DNA from: Alkaliphilus pronyensis
GTDB lineage: Bacteria > Bacillota > Clostridia > Peptostreptococcales > Natronincolaceae
Length of the DNA stretch: 47,304 nt
Direction: 5' to 3'
Assembly (NCBI RefSeq): GCF_009017275.1
Contig: NZ_WBZC01000036.1
Location: forward strand, 1 to 47,304
Below, piece after piece: positions 17,021 through 25,871 of this stretch (position 1 is its first letter; each line of letters starts with the position of its first letter). Position numbers and translations under genes: made by a program. The notes beneath the pieces are model-generated. The model saw only the letters and a list, made by a program, of their open reading frames with translations, searched no databases and had not been told where the DNA came from.

Positions 17021-18253
17021 TTGATAAGCAGAAGAAGAATAATTGTAGTAGGGGGCGGTGCATCTGGCATGATGGCGGCCATTACTGCTGCTAATAATGA
17101 TAAAAAAGTAATACTACTAGAAAAAAATAATTCCCTTGGCACTAAGCTTAGAATAACAGGCGGAGGAAGATGTAATATTACTAATGCAGCATCCTCCGAT
17201 AAGATGCTAGAAAAGGTTGTAAGAAACAGAAAATTCCTTTATCCTTCCTTTAAAGCAATGTCTGGCCAAGATTTAATAAATACATTAAAGAAGCTAGGCC
17301 TGTCACTGAGAATAGAGGAGGAGGGTAGGGTTTTTCCTGAAGGAAATAAAGCAGAAGATGTTATTGCATTACTTAAAAATCAGCTTATTGCAAATAATGT
17401 AGACATAAGATTAAATAATGAAGCTAAGGGTTTAATTGTTTCCGAAAATAAAATAAAAGGTGTTTCTTTAGGAAATGGACAAACTGTAATGGGAGATACT
17501 GTAATTATCTCAACAGGGGGTCAATCATATCCCTATACAGGCAGCAATGGTGATGGATATAGGCTTGCAAAGTCAGTAGGCCATTCTATAGTTCCAGTTA
17601 GGGGGAGCTTAGTTCCAATTGTTATAGAAGAGCTATGGATTCGTCAGCTAATGGGTATATCCCTTGAAAAGGTTAATATAACTATTTCAGGGAAAAGGAA
17701 TAAGAAGAATATTATATCAGGGGGCTTAGTATTTACCCATTATGGTATATCTGGTCCTGCGGTACTTCAGGCATCAGCATATATTTTAGAATATGATAGG
17801 CAGGAGATTCCCAAATTAAAAATAGATTTATTACCATCAATTAGTGAAAATCAGCTTAATAATTTATTGATTAATGGGATTAATAATAGAAATGATTCAT
17901 TAAAAAACTGCTTAAATAGTTTTCTTCCAAAAAACTTTATTACTGCTTTATTAAAAAATACTAAAATTAACCCAGAAAAGCAACTGAATCAAGTAACTAA
18001 GAAGGAAAGAAATCAGCTATTAATGGCATTAAAGCGACTAGAACTAACTGTTAAGTCCTTAGGTGGACTAAATGAAGCAATAATAACAGCAGGAGGTATA
18101 TCAGTTAAAGAGATTAATCCAGCAACAATGGAGTCAAAGCTAATTAAGGGATTATTCTTTACTGGTGAAGTAATTGATGTAGATGCATTAACAGGCGGCT
18201 ATAATCTACATATTGCTTTTTCAACAGGTTATTTGGCTGGCTTAAACTCATAG
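17021..18253 (+). CDS. HI0933-family FAD-dependent oxidoreductase (BaiN/YtfP-like)
   Basis: About 410 residues with an N-terminal dinucleotide fold (IIVVGGGASGMMAAITAA), the family block LGTKLRITGGGRCNITN, and the C-terminal GEVIDVDALTGGYNLHIAFSTGYLAG. These mark the HI0933/YhiN family of flavoproteins of mostly unknown physiological role. The frame opens with GTG at 17012, but that codon overlaps the ribosome site GAGGGTG; TTG at 17021 has proper spacing and is preferred. It lies 13 bases after the phosphatase gene. Confidence 0.88.
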   Translation: MISRRRIIVVGGGASGMMAAITAANNDKKVILLEKNNSLGTKLRITGGGRCNITNAASSDKMLEKVVRNRKFLYPSFKAMSGQDLINTLKKLGLSLRIEEEGRVFPEGNKAEDVIALLKNQLIANNVDIRLNNEAKGLIVSENKIKGVSLGNGQTVMGDTVIISTGGQSYPYTGSNGDGYRLAKSVGHSIVPVRGSLVPIVIEELWIRQLMGISLEKVNITISGKRNKKNIISGGLVFTHYGISGPAVLQASAYILEYDRQEIPKLKIDLLPSISENQLNNLLINGINNRNDSLKNCLNSFLPKNFITALLKNTKINPEKQLNQVTKKERNQLLMALKRLELTVKSLGGLNEAIITAGGISVKEINPATMESKLIKGLFFTGEVIDVDALTGGYNLHIAFSTGYLAGLNS

Positions 18254-18270
18254 CTTAAGGAGCTGGTGTG

Positions 18271-18711
18271 ATGAATATAGAAGAAAATATTAAAAGACTT
18301 GAAAGGGTACTTTTAACTTGCTTTTTGATTTTGCTTTCTGCTGTTGTGATAGTTAATTCTATAAAAATGTTTCAGCTCAGAAATTCTGTTGTAATGCTGG
18401 GGAGAGAAACTGGCATTAACTATAGTCAGTTAATAGATAAAAGTGGCACAATTACCCTAAGGCTAGAGGAAGACCTATATCCCAATATAGAAGTATATAT
18501 AAATGGTGAGCTTGTTGATACCTTTGGTAACAATAGGCTAATTAAAGTGGATATAAAGGATAGAGACGTTCTTGAATTAAATAGCAGCATGTATAGTAAT
18601 CCAATAAACCTCTATATAGAGGAGGTATCAAATAACATATCTGGTATTACTGAAGGTGCAATATATAATATTAAAAATAGAAAAACTATAGCTATCATTA
18701 GAATTATATGA
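18271..18711 (+). CDS. Small membrane-anchored protein of unknown function
   Basis: A 146-residue protein with a single N-terminal membrane segment (about residues 13-32, LLTCFLILLSAVVIVNSIKM) and an extracytoplasmic beta-rich part containing LYPNIEVYINGELVDTFG. The topology suggests it is anchored with its bulk outside. AAGGAG sits 8 bases before the ATG; a GTG one codon earlier is less likely. It lies between the flavoprotein and cmk. No family is recognised. Confidence 0.75.
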   Translation: MNIEENIKRLERVLLTCFLILLSAVVIVNSIKMFQLRNSVVMLGRETGINYSQLIDKSGTITLRLEEDLYPNIEVYINGELVDTFGNNRLIKVDIKDRDVLELNSSMYSNPINLYIEEVSNNISGITEGAIYNIKNRKTIAIIRII

Positions 18712-18794
18712 ATACAACCCACTTGAGTAATAGTAGAAGTTAATGTATAATAAAACTAAAAATATCTGGATATAGTCCGATCTAAGTAGAACAA

Positions 18795-18817
18795 AAACCA
18801 CCAAGGATTGGTGGTTT
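18795..18817 (+). terminator. Hairpin upstream of cmk
   Basis: AAACCACC (18795-18802), a 7-nt loop, GGTGGTTT (18810-18817), then ACTTTATTT. It may end the upstream transcript; the T tract is interrupted. Confidence 0.55.
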
Positions 18818-18841
18818 ACTTTATTTAACAGGAGGAAAATG

Positions 18842-19498
18842 ATGGAATTTGTTCAAATAGCTATAGATGGTCCTGCTGGAGCAGGAAAGAGCACTATTGC
18901 AAAAGAGCTGGCTAAAGGATTGAATTATACATATATCGATACAGGAGCCATGTATAGGGCCTTAACCCACCAAGTATTAAATAAGCAAGTATCTGTTAAT
19001 GACCTTAGAAGGGTGTTAGAAGTAGCAAAAAATACAGATATAGCATTTGAAAAGGGTAACATTTTTATCGATAATAAAGAGGTAAATGATGAGGTCCGTA
19101 GCTCTATTGTAAGCAAAAATGTCTCATTTATTGCCAGAATTCCAGAGGTTAGAGATATATTAGTAGACCTGCAAAGAAAAATTGCCTCTAATCAAAATGT
19201 TGTGATGGATGGCAGAGATATAGGTACAAAGGTTTTACCACATGCAACTTTAAAGATATTCTTAACAGCTTCAGTTGAAGAGAGGGCAAAGCGTAGATAT
19301 ATTGAGTTGAAGGAAAAGGGATTAGAAGTAAACCTAGCTGAAATTGAAGATGAAATAATTACACGTGATAAAATGGATGAAGAAAGAAGCTGTTCACCCC
19401 TTAAGGTGGCGGAGGATGCTATAGTTATAGATACAACAGGTAAATCGATTCAAGAGGTAATTAGACAAATAATTTCTTTCTTAAATGAAAGAATATAA
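18842..19498 (+). CDS. cmk: Cytidylate kinase
   Basis: A 218-residue (d)CMP kinase that phosphorylates CMP and dCMP with ATP. The P-loop is IDGPAGAGKSTIAKELA; the NMP-binding region includes YIDTGAMYRALT; DGRDIGTKVLPHATLKIFLTAS is the family core block. There are two consecutive ATGs at 18839 and 18842. The second has better spacing from AGGAGG. In related genomes plsC often sits between cmk and ispH; here the gap instead holds a repeat copy. Confidence 0.96.
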   Translation: MEFVQIAIDGPAGAGKSTIAKELAKGLNYTYIDTGAMYRALTHQVLNKQVSVNDLRRVLEVAKNTDIAFEKGNIFIDNKEVNDEVRSSIVSKNVSFIARIPEVRDILVDLQRKIASNQNVVMDGRDIGTKVLPHATLKIFLTASVEERAKRRYIELKEKGLEVNLAEIEDEIITRDKMDEERSCSPLKVAEDAIVIDTTGKSIQEVIRQIISFLNERI

Positions 19499-19609
19499 AT
19501 AATAGGTAAAATTAATAAATTTTTAAACATAAGAAGGAATTTTATATGTTTTATAGAATTTGTATAGGTCTGCTTTCTTTATAAAGTATCTTAGTTCCAC
19601 ATATTTGGA

Positions 19610-19670
19610 AGCTTGGCGGCAATTATCACCTGATGAAGAAGCTGGAGTGTTAGTAAAGGCGCTGAGATAA
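19610..19670 (+). repeat. Dispersed repeat, copy A
   Basis: AGCTTGGCGGCAATTA (19610-19625) is an exact 16-bp match to the minus strand at 27911-27926. Further along, CGCTGAGATAA (19660-19670) and the preceding GGAGTG-TAGTA region match 26500-26530 (about 28 of 35 aligned positions). Copy A thus links two other intergenic sites. The element is non-coding as far as can be seen and might derive from the end of an IS200/IS605-type element. Confidence 0.6.
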
Positions 19671-19686
19671 ATTTTGGAGGTTATCT

Positions 19687-20529
19687 ATGAAGGTTGTATT
19701 GGCAGATTATTCTGGGTTTTGCTTTGGAGTAAAAAAAGCAATTGATATGGTTTATGATAAAACCAGCAGAAAGACTGAGGGAGCAAAGTTATTCTCTCTA
19801 GGCCCACTAATTCATAATCAACAGGTGGTAAATGAGCTAGAAAAAAAGGGTGTTTCAGTTAAGGATGATATTTCTGCAATTACTGATGGAAGTATAATTA
19901 TTAGGTCCCATGGTGTTCCACAGGAGGTATATGAAAAAGCTAGAAGCAACTCTTTAGATATAATAGATGCTACCTGTCCTTTTGTAAGAAGAATTCAGAA
20001 TATAGTAAAGGATTATTGTCAAAATGGATATGAAATAGTGATTATTGGAAATCCTAAGCATCCAGAGGTAATTGGTATTAACGGATGGTGTAATTACAAA
20101 TCATATATAGTAAGTAATGAAGAGGATGTAAAAGATGTCCCATACTCAAAAAAGCTATGTATAGTGGCACAAACTACTATACCTGTGTCACATTTCAATA
20201 GAATTACTGAGCTGTTAAAAGTAAAAGGAGATAAGGTAGAAATCTTTAACACAATTTGTAACGCTACTATGGAAAGACAAGATGCTGCAAGAAAGCTGGC
20301 TAAGGAAGTGGATGCAATGATTGTAGTAGGTGGCTACCACAGCTCAAATACTCAGAAATTAGTTGAAATTTGTAGAGCAGAGAAGCCAAATGCTACATTT
20401 CATGTGGAATCTGTAGACGACTTAGTAGAGGACGACCTTAAGGATTTTAAGGTTGTGGGAGTAACAGCAGGGGCATCTACCCCACAGTGGCTTATAGAAC
20501 CGTTAATTGAAAAACTAAAAAAAATTTAA
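19687..20529 (+). CDS. ispH: 4-hydroxy-3-methylbut-2-enyl diphosphate reductase
   Basis: A 280-residue iron-sulfur enzyme, the last step of the methylerythritol phosphate isoprenoid pathway, giving IPP and DMAPP. The three cluster cysteines are visible: Cys12 (SGFCFGVKKAID), Cys97 (DATCPFV) and Cys191 (NTICNATMERQ). The active-site region GGYHSSNTQKL and the end GVTAGASTPQWLIE are conserved. TGGAGG lies just before the ATG. It is 45 bases upstream of rpsA; in several Clostridia these two are fused, here they are separate. Confidence 0.97.
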   Translation: MKVVLADYSGFCFGVKKAIDMVYDKTSRKTEGAKLFSLGPLIHNQQVVNELEKKGVSVKDDISAITDGSIIIRSHGVPQEVYEKARSNSLDIIDATCPFVRRIQNIVKDYCQNGYEIVIIGNPKHPEVIGINGWCNYKSYIVSNEEDVKDVPYSKKLCIVAQTTIPVSHFNRITELLKVKGDKVEIFNTICNATMERQDAARKLAKEVDAMIVVGGYHSSNTQKLVEICRAEKPNATFHVESVDDLVEDDLKDFKVVGVTAGASTPQWLIEPLIEKLKKI

Positions 20530-20574
20530 TTATGTTTTATTTATAAAATTAATTTATTAGGAGGTAATATTATA

Positions 20575-21729
20575 ATGAGTAATGAGATGCAGAACTATAT
20601 GGAGGAAATTGAAAAATCTATGGTTAGATTACATAGAGGTGATATAGTAACTGGTAAAGTAATAAATGTTACAGATAGTGAAATCATGGTTAATGTTGGA
20701 TATAAGTCGGATGGAATTATTCCAAGAGAAGAATTATCAAATGAGCCAAATGTTAATCCTAAAAACATGGTTAAAATAGGAGACGAAATAAAGGTCTATG
20801 TTATAAAGCTGGATGACGGCGAAGGTAATGTTCTTTTATCTAAAAAAAGAGTAGATGTTCAAAAAGGCTGGGATGACCTAGAGAGAATAAAGGATTCAGA
20901 GGCCCTATTAGAAACAAAGGTAATAGAAGTTGTTCGGGGTGGACTAATCTCTATTTCAAGAGGGATTCGATGCTTTATACCTGCAAGCCAAGTATCAGAT
21001 TCCTATGTAGAAGACCTATCAGCTTATGTTGGTAAAACCTTTAACACTAAAATTATTGAAATTGATAAAAGAAAAAATAAAGTTATTATATCAAGAAAAG
21101 TAGTATTAATTAATGAAAAGGCTGAAATGAAAAAAGAAGTATTATCAAAGATTAAAGTAGGTTCAAGAGTGGAAGGGGAAGTAAAGAATATTGCAAAATT
21201 TGGAGCCTTTGTTGATATAGGCGGCATTGACGGATTAATTCATATTTCAGACCTTGCATGGAATAGAGTTAAACATCCATCTGATATATTAAAAATCGGA
21301 GACAAGGTAGAGGTTGAGATTTTAGATTTTAATTCTGAAACAGAAAAAATATCCTTAGGACTTAAGCAAACTCAACCACAGCCGTGGGATTTAGTTGAAG
21401 AAAACTATAGTATTGGAGATATAGTTGAAGGAAAAGTCGTTAGAATGGTTGATTATGGAGTGTTTATAGAATTAGAACCAGGACTTGATGGACTTGTTCA
21501 TATTTCAGAGATAAGTGATAAGTTTGTTAGTAAGCCATCACAAGAGCTTGAAGTAGGACAGGTTGTGAATGTAAAAATATTAGATATTAATCTGGAGCAA
21601 AAACGAATAAGCTTAAGTATTGCAGCAGCTAATAAAACAGAAGAGGATACTGAATATATTACTGAAAATGACAATGTTACTATTGGTGATGTAACTAATG
21701 TAGTTAATGATGAAGATAAAGAGTCCTAG
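20575..21729 (+). CDS. rpsA: 30S ribosomal protein S1 homologue
   Basis: A 384-residue protein with four S1 RNA-binding repeats, approximately residues 17-88, 103-172, 190-258 and 276-345. The third and fourth are clearest: GEVKNIAKFGAFVDIGGIDG and GKVVRMVDYGVFIELEPGLDG. It assists mRNA binding at the ribosome. It is shorter than the six-repeat proteobacterial S1, as is usual in Firmicutes. The acidic tail follows repeat four. AGGAGG precedes the ATG. The stop codon is within a terminator hairpin. Confidence 0.94.
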   Translation: MSNEMQNYMEEIEKSMVRLHRGDIVTGKVINVTDSEIMVNVGYKSDGIIPREELSNEPNVNPKNMVKIGDEIKVYVIKLDDGEGNVLLSKKRVDVQKGWDDLERIKDSEALLETKVIEVVRGGLISISRGIRCFIPASQVSDSYVEDLSAYVGKTFNTKIIEIDKRKNKVIISRKVVLINEKAEMKKEVLSKIKVGSRVEGEVKNIAKFGAFVDIGGIDGLIHISDLAWNRVKHPSDILKIGDKVEVEILDFNSETEKISLGLKQTQPQPWDLVEENYSIGDIVEGKVVRMVDYGVFIELEPGLDGLVHISEISDKFVSKPSQELEVGQVVNVKILDINLEQKRISLSIAAANKTEEDTEYITENDNVTIGDVTNVVNDEDKES

Positions 21730-21742
21730 ACTCTTTATTTTT
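21718..21742 (+). terminator. Terminator overlapping the rpsA stop codon
   Basis: AAAGAGTC (21718-21725), loop CTA, GACTCTTT (21729-21736), then ATTTTT. The last codons and the TAG are part of the hairpin. Confidence 0.85.
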
Positions 21743-21813
21743 ACATAGGAAAGTTCCTTCTTAGCTTCCTATAAATTTTTGCTTTTTAAGTTGAATTAGG
21801 GAGATGATACATA

Positions 21814-22587
21814 ATGAGAGATTATGATGGGTTTATTGGTAAAGTATATAAAAAAACAGGAATAGACTTATCAAGCTATAAAGAAAGACAAATGAAAAGG
21901 CGTATCGATTCTTTAATTTCTAGAAATCAGTTCAATACCTATGAAGATTATTTTCAAGCTCTATGTAGCAATACAAAACTATTGAATGAGTTTATTAATT
22001 ATTTAACTATAAATGTTTCAGAATTCTATAGAAACCAACAACAGTGGGACGTTCTTGAAAAGGATGTTATACCATCTCTACTTCAGCATAAATCTAAGTT
22101 GAAAATTTGGAGTGCCGCTTGCTCTACAGGAGAAGAGCCCTATTCACTTGTTATGCTTTTAACCAAGTTCTTCAAGCTAAATGAAATTAATATCTTAGCA
22201 ACAGATTTAGATGATGGTGCTATGAATAAAGCTAAAACAGGTATTTATTCCTCAAAAAGCATTGAGAATTTGCCCTCAGAATTTATTAGTAAATATTTTG
22301 ATAAAATAAATGATAGCTACATGATTAAGGATTGTATTAAGAATAGGGTGACCTTTAAAAAACACAATTTACTAGAAAATCCGTATCCTGAAAAATGCGA
22401 TTTAATTGTTTGTAGAAATGTTATGATATATTTTACTGAAGAGACTAAAAATAAAATGTATCACAGATTTCATGATTCTTTAGATAGCAATGGAGTTCTA
22501 TTTGTAGGTAGTACTGAGCAAATTATTTTACCTAATAGATATAGACTTACTCCACTAAAAACATTTTTCTATCAAAAAGTGAAATGA
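21814..22587 (+). CDS. cheR: CheR-type protein-glutamate O-methyltransferase
   Basis: A 257-residue SAM-dependent methyltransferase of chemotaxis receptors. The N-terminal all-helical CheR_N domain (LSSYKERQMKRRIDSLI) is followed by the catalytic part. This has NVSEFYRN, the SAM loop IWSAACSTGEEPYSLVM, the DLDDGAMNKAKTGIY region, and CDLIVCRNVMIYFT. No other chemotaxis gene is near, so its receptor partners lie elsewhere. GGGAGATG lies before the ATG. Confidence 0.92.
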   Translation: MRDYDGFIGKVYKKTGIDLSSYKERQMKRRIDSLISRNQFNTYEDYFQALCSNTKLLNEFINYLTINVSEFYRNQQQWDVLEKDVIPSLLQHKSKLKIWSAACSTGEEPYSLVMLLTKFFKLNEINILATDLDDGAMNKAKTGIYSSKSIENLPSEFISKYFDKINDSYMIKDCIKNRVTFKKHNLLENPYPEKCDLIVCRNVMIYFTEETKNKMYHRFHDSLDSNGVLFVGSTEQIILPNRYRLTPLKTFFYQKVK

Positions 22588-22612
22588 TTTATTTATGAAG
22601 GGAGGATGAATT

Positions 22613-23665
22613 TTGAGTAACTATGATTTTCTTAAAAGATTAACAGAGGCCTATGGTGTTTCTGGCTACGAAGGGGAAGCCTCAACAATTATACAGGAGT
22701 TCTTTAAGCCTTTATGTGATGACGTTACTACCGATTCATTAGGAAACTTAATATGCTTAAAAAAAGGAAGTAAAGCTAATGGTAAAAAAATTATGCTGGC
22801 GGCACATATGGATGAAATTGGCTTAATGGTTAAGGATATTGATGAAAATGGCTTTGTTTGGTTTACTAATATTGGTGGTATAGATCAAAGAACACTATTA
22901 TGTCAAGAGGTAATTATTCATGGTGCCAAAAAAATATATGGCATTATTGGGGCAAAACCACCACATCTAACCAGTGATGAGGATAGAAGCAAGGCCCTCA
23001 AGATGGAGGACCTTATGATTGATACAGGGTATAAAAAGGAAGAGCTAAAGGAATACATTTCTATTGGTGACATAATAACCATTAAGAGGAAGGCTGTTTC
23101 TTTAAAAAACAACTGGTTTACAGGCAAAAGCTTAGATGATCGTGCTGGTGTAGTGGCTATGTATTCCTGCTTAAAGCATTTAAAGGATGTAAAGCATGAT
23201 TTAGATGTTTATCTAGTAGCTACAGTACAAGAAGAAGTAGGAACAAGAGGGGCAATTACAGCAACCTATGAAATAGAGCCAGATATCGGTATTGCCATAG
23301 ATGTAGGCTTTGGCAGAACTCCTGAGCTAAAGGAGTTCGATACTATTGATATGGATAAGGGACCTGCGTTAACCATAGGACCAAACATACATCCTAAGGT
23401 AATGGAGGGGTTAAAGAAGGCTGCTAAAAATAATTACATAGACTATCAGGTGGAAATAGCAACTGGTCACTCTGGAACAGATGCTTGGCCTATGCAGGTT
23501 AGTAAATCTGGTGTAGCAACTGCTGTAATCTCTATTCCCTTAAGGTATATGCATACCTCTGTTGAAACTATTAGTCTTAATGACATTGATAAAACTGGTA
23601 AGCTGCTGGCCTGTTTTGTATCAAGCTTAAATGACACAGACTTGGAGGAATTCCTATGCTATTAA
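22613..23665 (+). CDS. M42 family metallo-aminopeptidase, first of three
   Basis: A 350-residue M42 (glutamyl aminopeptidase/FrvX/PepA-like) peptidase with a TTG start preceded by GGGAGG. Two-metal ligands and catalytic residues are in place: AAHMDEIGLM, LDDRAGVVAM (bridging Asp), VQEEVGTRGA (base and ligand Glu), IAIDVGFG (Asp) and LRYMHTSVE (His). It would trim N-terminal residues from peptides in the cytoplasm. Its end overlaps the next gene by 10 bases. Confidence 0.92.
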   Translation: MSNYDFLKRLTEAYGVSGYEGEASTIIQEFFKPLCDDVTTDSLGNLICLKKGSKANGKKIMLAAHMDEIGLMVKDIDENGFVWFTNIGGIDQRTLLCQEVIIHGAKKIYGIIGAKPPHLTSDEDRSKALKMEDLMIDTGYKKEELKEYISIGDIITIKRKAVSLKNNWFTGKSLDDRAGVVAMYSCLKHLKDVKHDLDVYLVATVQEEVGTRGAITATYEIEPDIGIAIDVGFGRTPELKEFDTIDMDKGPALTIGPNIHPKVMEGLKKAAKNNYIDYQVEIATGHSGTDAWPMQVSKSGVATAVISIPLRYMHTSVETISLNDIDKTGKLLACFVSSLNDTDLEEFLCY

Positions 23666-24696
23666 AAAGATTAACAAATGCCTTAGGTGTTTCTGGCAAT
23701 GAAGGGGCTGTAAGAAACTTAATTTTAGAAGAGCTAGAAGGACATGTTGATGAAGTAAAAGTTGATAGAATGGGAAATATTATAGCAGTAAAAAATGGTG
23801 AGAAGGATGGCATTAACATAGCTTTAACAGCCCATATGGACGAGGTAGGGCTTATGGTTAAGGGTATTGACAAGGATGGCTTAATTAAGTTTGCCACCAT
23901 TGGAGGAATAGATAGCAGAATTTTAGTATCAAAGCCAGTAATAATTGGTGATAATAGAATTCCAGGTGTAATTGGAGCTAAGGCGGTTCATATGCAAAAA
24001 CCTGATGAAAGAAAAAAAGCAATAGCAATAGATGAGCTATATATAGATATTGGGTCAAAAAGCAAAAAAGAAACAGAAAACATCGTTTCTGTAGGTGACT
24101 ACATTTATTTTGATAGTGAATATGTTGAGTTTGGAAATAATAGAATAAAGGCAAAGGCACTTGATAATAGGGTTGGCTGTGGAATTCTAATTGAGCTATT
24201 AAAACAGCCACAAAAAGTTACAGTTACAGGGATTTTTACTGTCCAAGAGGAAATAGGACTACGGGGTGCTGAGGTAGCAGCTAATCAAGTGGATGTAGAC
24301 CTTGCTATAATAATTGAAGGAACAACCTGTTCAGATGTTTCAGCAATTGATCCTCACCTACAAGTAACTTCCCTTGATCTAGGTCCAGCTATTTCCGTTA
24401 TGGATAGAACCTCAATATATAACAGAAAATATATTGATTTAATGATAGATATAGCGAAGGAAAATAATATTCCATGGCAGTATCGTAGAGCATCCTTTGG
24501 TGGAAATGATGCAGGAAGATTTCATACCGCAAAGGGAGGAACTCCATGTGTATCTGTGGCAGTACCATGTCGTTACATACATTCTCCTGTTTCAGTATTA
24601 AGTAAGGATGATTATAATAACACTCTAGCATTATTGTCAAGGTTTATTGAAAAAGCAAATAGTTACGAAAATATTTTTAAACAAAGCTTAAGATAG
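23656..24696 (+). CDS. M42 family metallo-aminopeptidase, second of three
   Basis: A 346-residue M42 paralogue. Metal and catalytic motifs: TAHMDEVGLMV, LDNRVGCGI, VQEEIGLRGA, IIIEGTTCSD (Glu in place of the Asp ligand of the first copy) and CRYIHSPVSV. It also carries GGNDAGRFH where copy one has SGTDAWPMQ. These differences suggest different substrate preferences. TTGGAGG lies within the end of the upstream gene, so translation is likely coupled. Confidence 0.92.
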   Translation: MLLKRLTNALGVSGNEGAVRNLILEELEGHVDEVKVDRMGNIIAVKNGEKDGINIALTAHMDEVGLMVKGIDKDGLIKFATIGGIDSRILVSKPVIIGDNRIPGVIGAKAVHMQKPDERKKAIAIDELYIDIGSKSKKETENIVSVGDYIYFDSEYVEFGNNRIKAKALDNRVGCGILIELLKQPQKVTVTGIFTVQEEIGLRGAEVAANQVDVDLAIIIEGTTCSDVSAIDPHLQVTSLDLGPAISVMDRTSIYNRKYIDLMIDIAKENNIPWQYRRASFGGNDAGRFHTAKGGTPCVSVAVPCRYIHSPVSVLSKDDYNNTLALLSRFIEKANSYENIFKQSLR

Positions 24697-24711
24697 TAAG
24701 GAGGGTTTTTA

Positions 24712-25704
24712 ATGAATAAAGAACTATTAAAGGAAATGTGTTCAGTTTATTCTCCATCTGGTAACGAAGCAGCTATAAGGGATTTTATTATGCAGGAGAT
24801 TAAAGACTATGTAGACGAAATAAATGTTGATCCATTAGGAAACTTAATAGCAAGAAAAAAAGGTAACGGGAAAAAAATAATGTTTGCAGGCCATATGGAT
24901 CAAATAGGGCTAATGGTGACTTTTATTGACAAAGAAGGCTTTTTAAGATTTACAAACGTTGGAGGATTATCACCTTCAATTACAATGTCACAAAGAGTTA
25001 TTTTTAGTAATGGTGTAGTAGGGGTAGTTGGATGTGAGAAGCTTGACGATATTAAGGATTTAAAGCTTGATAAGCTTTTTATAGATATTGGTGCACAATC
25101 TAAAGAGGAAGCAGAAGAAATGGTTTCAATTGGAGACGTATGTGTTTATTATAGTGAAGCATTAATAGATGATAAAAAAGTTATATCTCAAGGACTAGAT
25201 GATAGGGTTGGATGCTTTGTTTTGATTGAAGCATTAAAGCAAATAAAAAACAGCTTAAACGACTTATATTTTGTATTTACAGTTCAAGAGGAGGTAGGAA
25301 TAAGAGGTGCAAAAACTTCCGCCTATACCATCAATCCCGATTATGGAATTGCGGTAGATGTTACAATGACTGGCGATACACCTAATGCAAAAAAAATGGC
25401 TGTTAAGCTAGGGGAAGGTGCAGCCATTAAAATTAGAGACAACTCATTACTATGCCATCCAAAGGTTAAGGATACCATGATAAAGGTTGCAAAGGATAGT
25501 GACATAAAATATCAATTAGAGGTACTAGAGTTCGGTGGTACAGATTCAGGGGCAATACATTTAACAAGAAGTGGAGTACCTTCAGGTGTTATATCTATAC
25601 CAACACGATATATCCATAGCAACTGTGAAATGTGTTATTTGTCAGATATATCGGCAGCAATAGATTTATCTGTTAAACTAAGTCAAACAGATTTCGATAA
25701 TTAA
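24712..25704 (+). CDS. M42 family metallo-aminopeptidase, third of three
   Basis: A 330-residue M42 paralogue, the shortest of the three. AGHMDQIGLMV has Gln where the other copies have Glu. LDDRVGCF, VQEEVGIRGA, IAVDVTMTGDTP and TRYIHSNCEM complete the site. GTDSGAIHLT occupies the active-site loop. It is preceded by AAGGAGGG and followed by a strong terminator, ending the peptidase operon. Confidence 0.91.
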   Translation: MNKELLKEMCSVYSPSGNEAAIRDFIMQEIKDYVDEINVDPLGNLIARKKGNGKKIMFAGHMDQIGLMVTFIDKEGFLRFTNVGGLSPSITMSQRVIFSNGVVGVVGCEKLDDIKDLKLDKLFIDIGAQSKEEAEEMVSIGDVCVYYSEALIDDKKVISQGLDDRVGCFVLIEALKQIKNSLNDLYFVFTVQEEVGIRGAKTSAYTINPDYGIAVDVTMTGDTPNAKKMAVKLGEGAAIKIRDNSLLCHPKVKDTMIKVAKDSDIKYQLEVLEFGGTDSGAIHLTRSGVPSGVISIPTRYIHSNCEMCYLSDISAAIDLSVKLSQTDFDN

Positions 25705-25720
25705 AAATCAATTTTTTAAG

Positions 25721-25747
25721 AGAGGAGTTAGTAGCTCCTCTTTTTTT
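25721..25747 (+). terminator. Terminator of the M42 peptidase operon
   Basis: AGAGGAG (25721-25727), a 7-nt loop, CTCCTCT (25735-25741), then a T run to 25747. Confidence 0.9.
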
Positions 25748-25871
25748 GTCAAATTTTTTACCATATGAAAAAAACTACGATTTATGAAGGAATTTGTATT
25801 ACGAAAGTTCCCTTGAAGGTAAAGGAAATTTAATATATTTATTGAAAAGATTATAGAGGGGGGATATAGTA

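Noticed and set aside
19560-19670. An open frame through repeat copy A that reads like a protein C terminus (YLEAWRQLSPDEEAG...).
   Set aside because: It has no start or ribosome site, an in-frame stop lies just upstream, and the same DNA block in copy B is out of frame. The conservation is at DNA level, so I treat it as a repeat.
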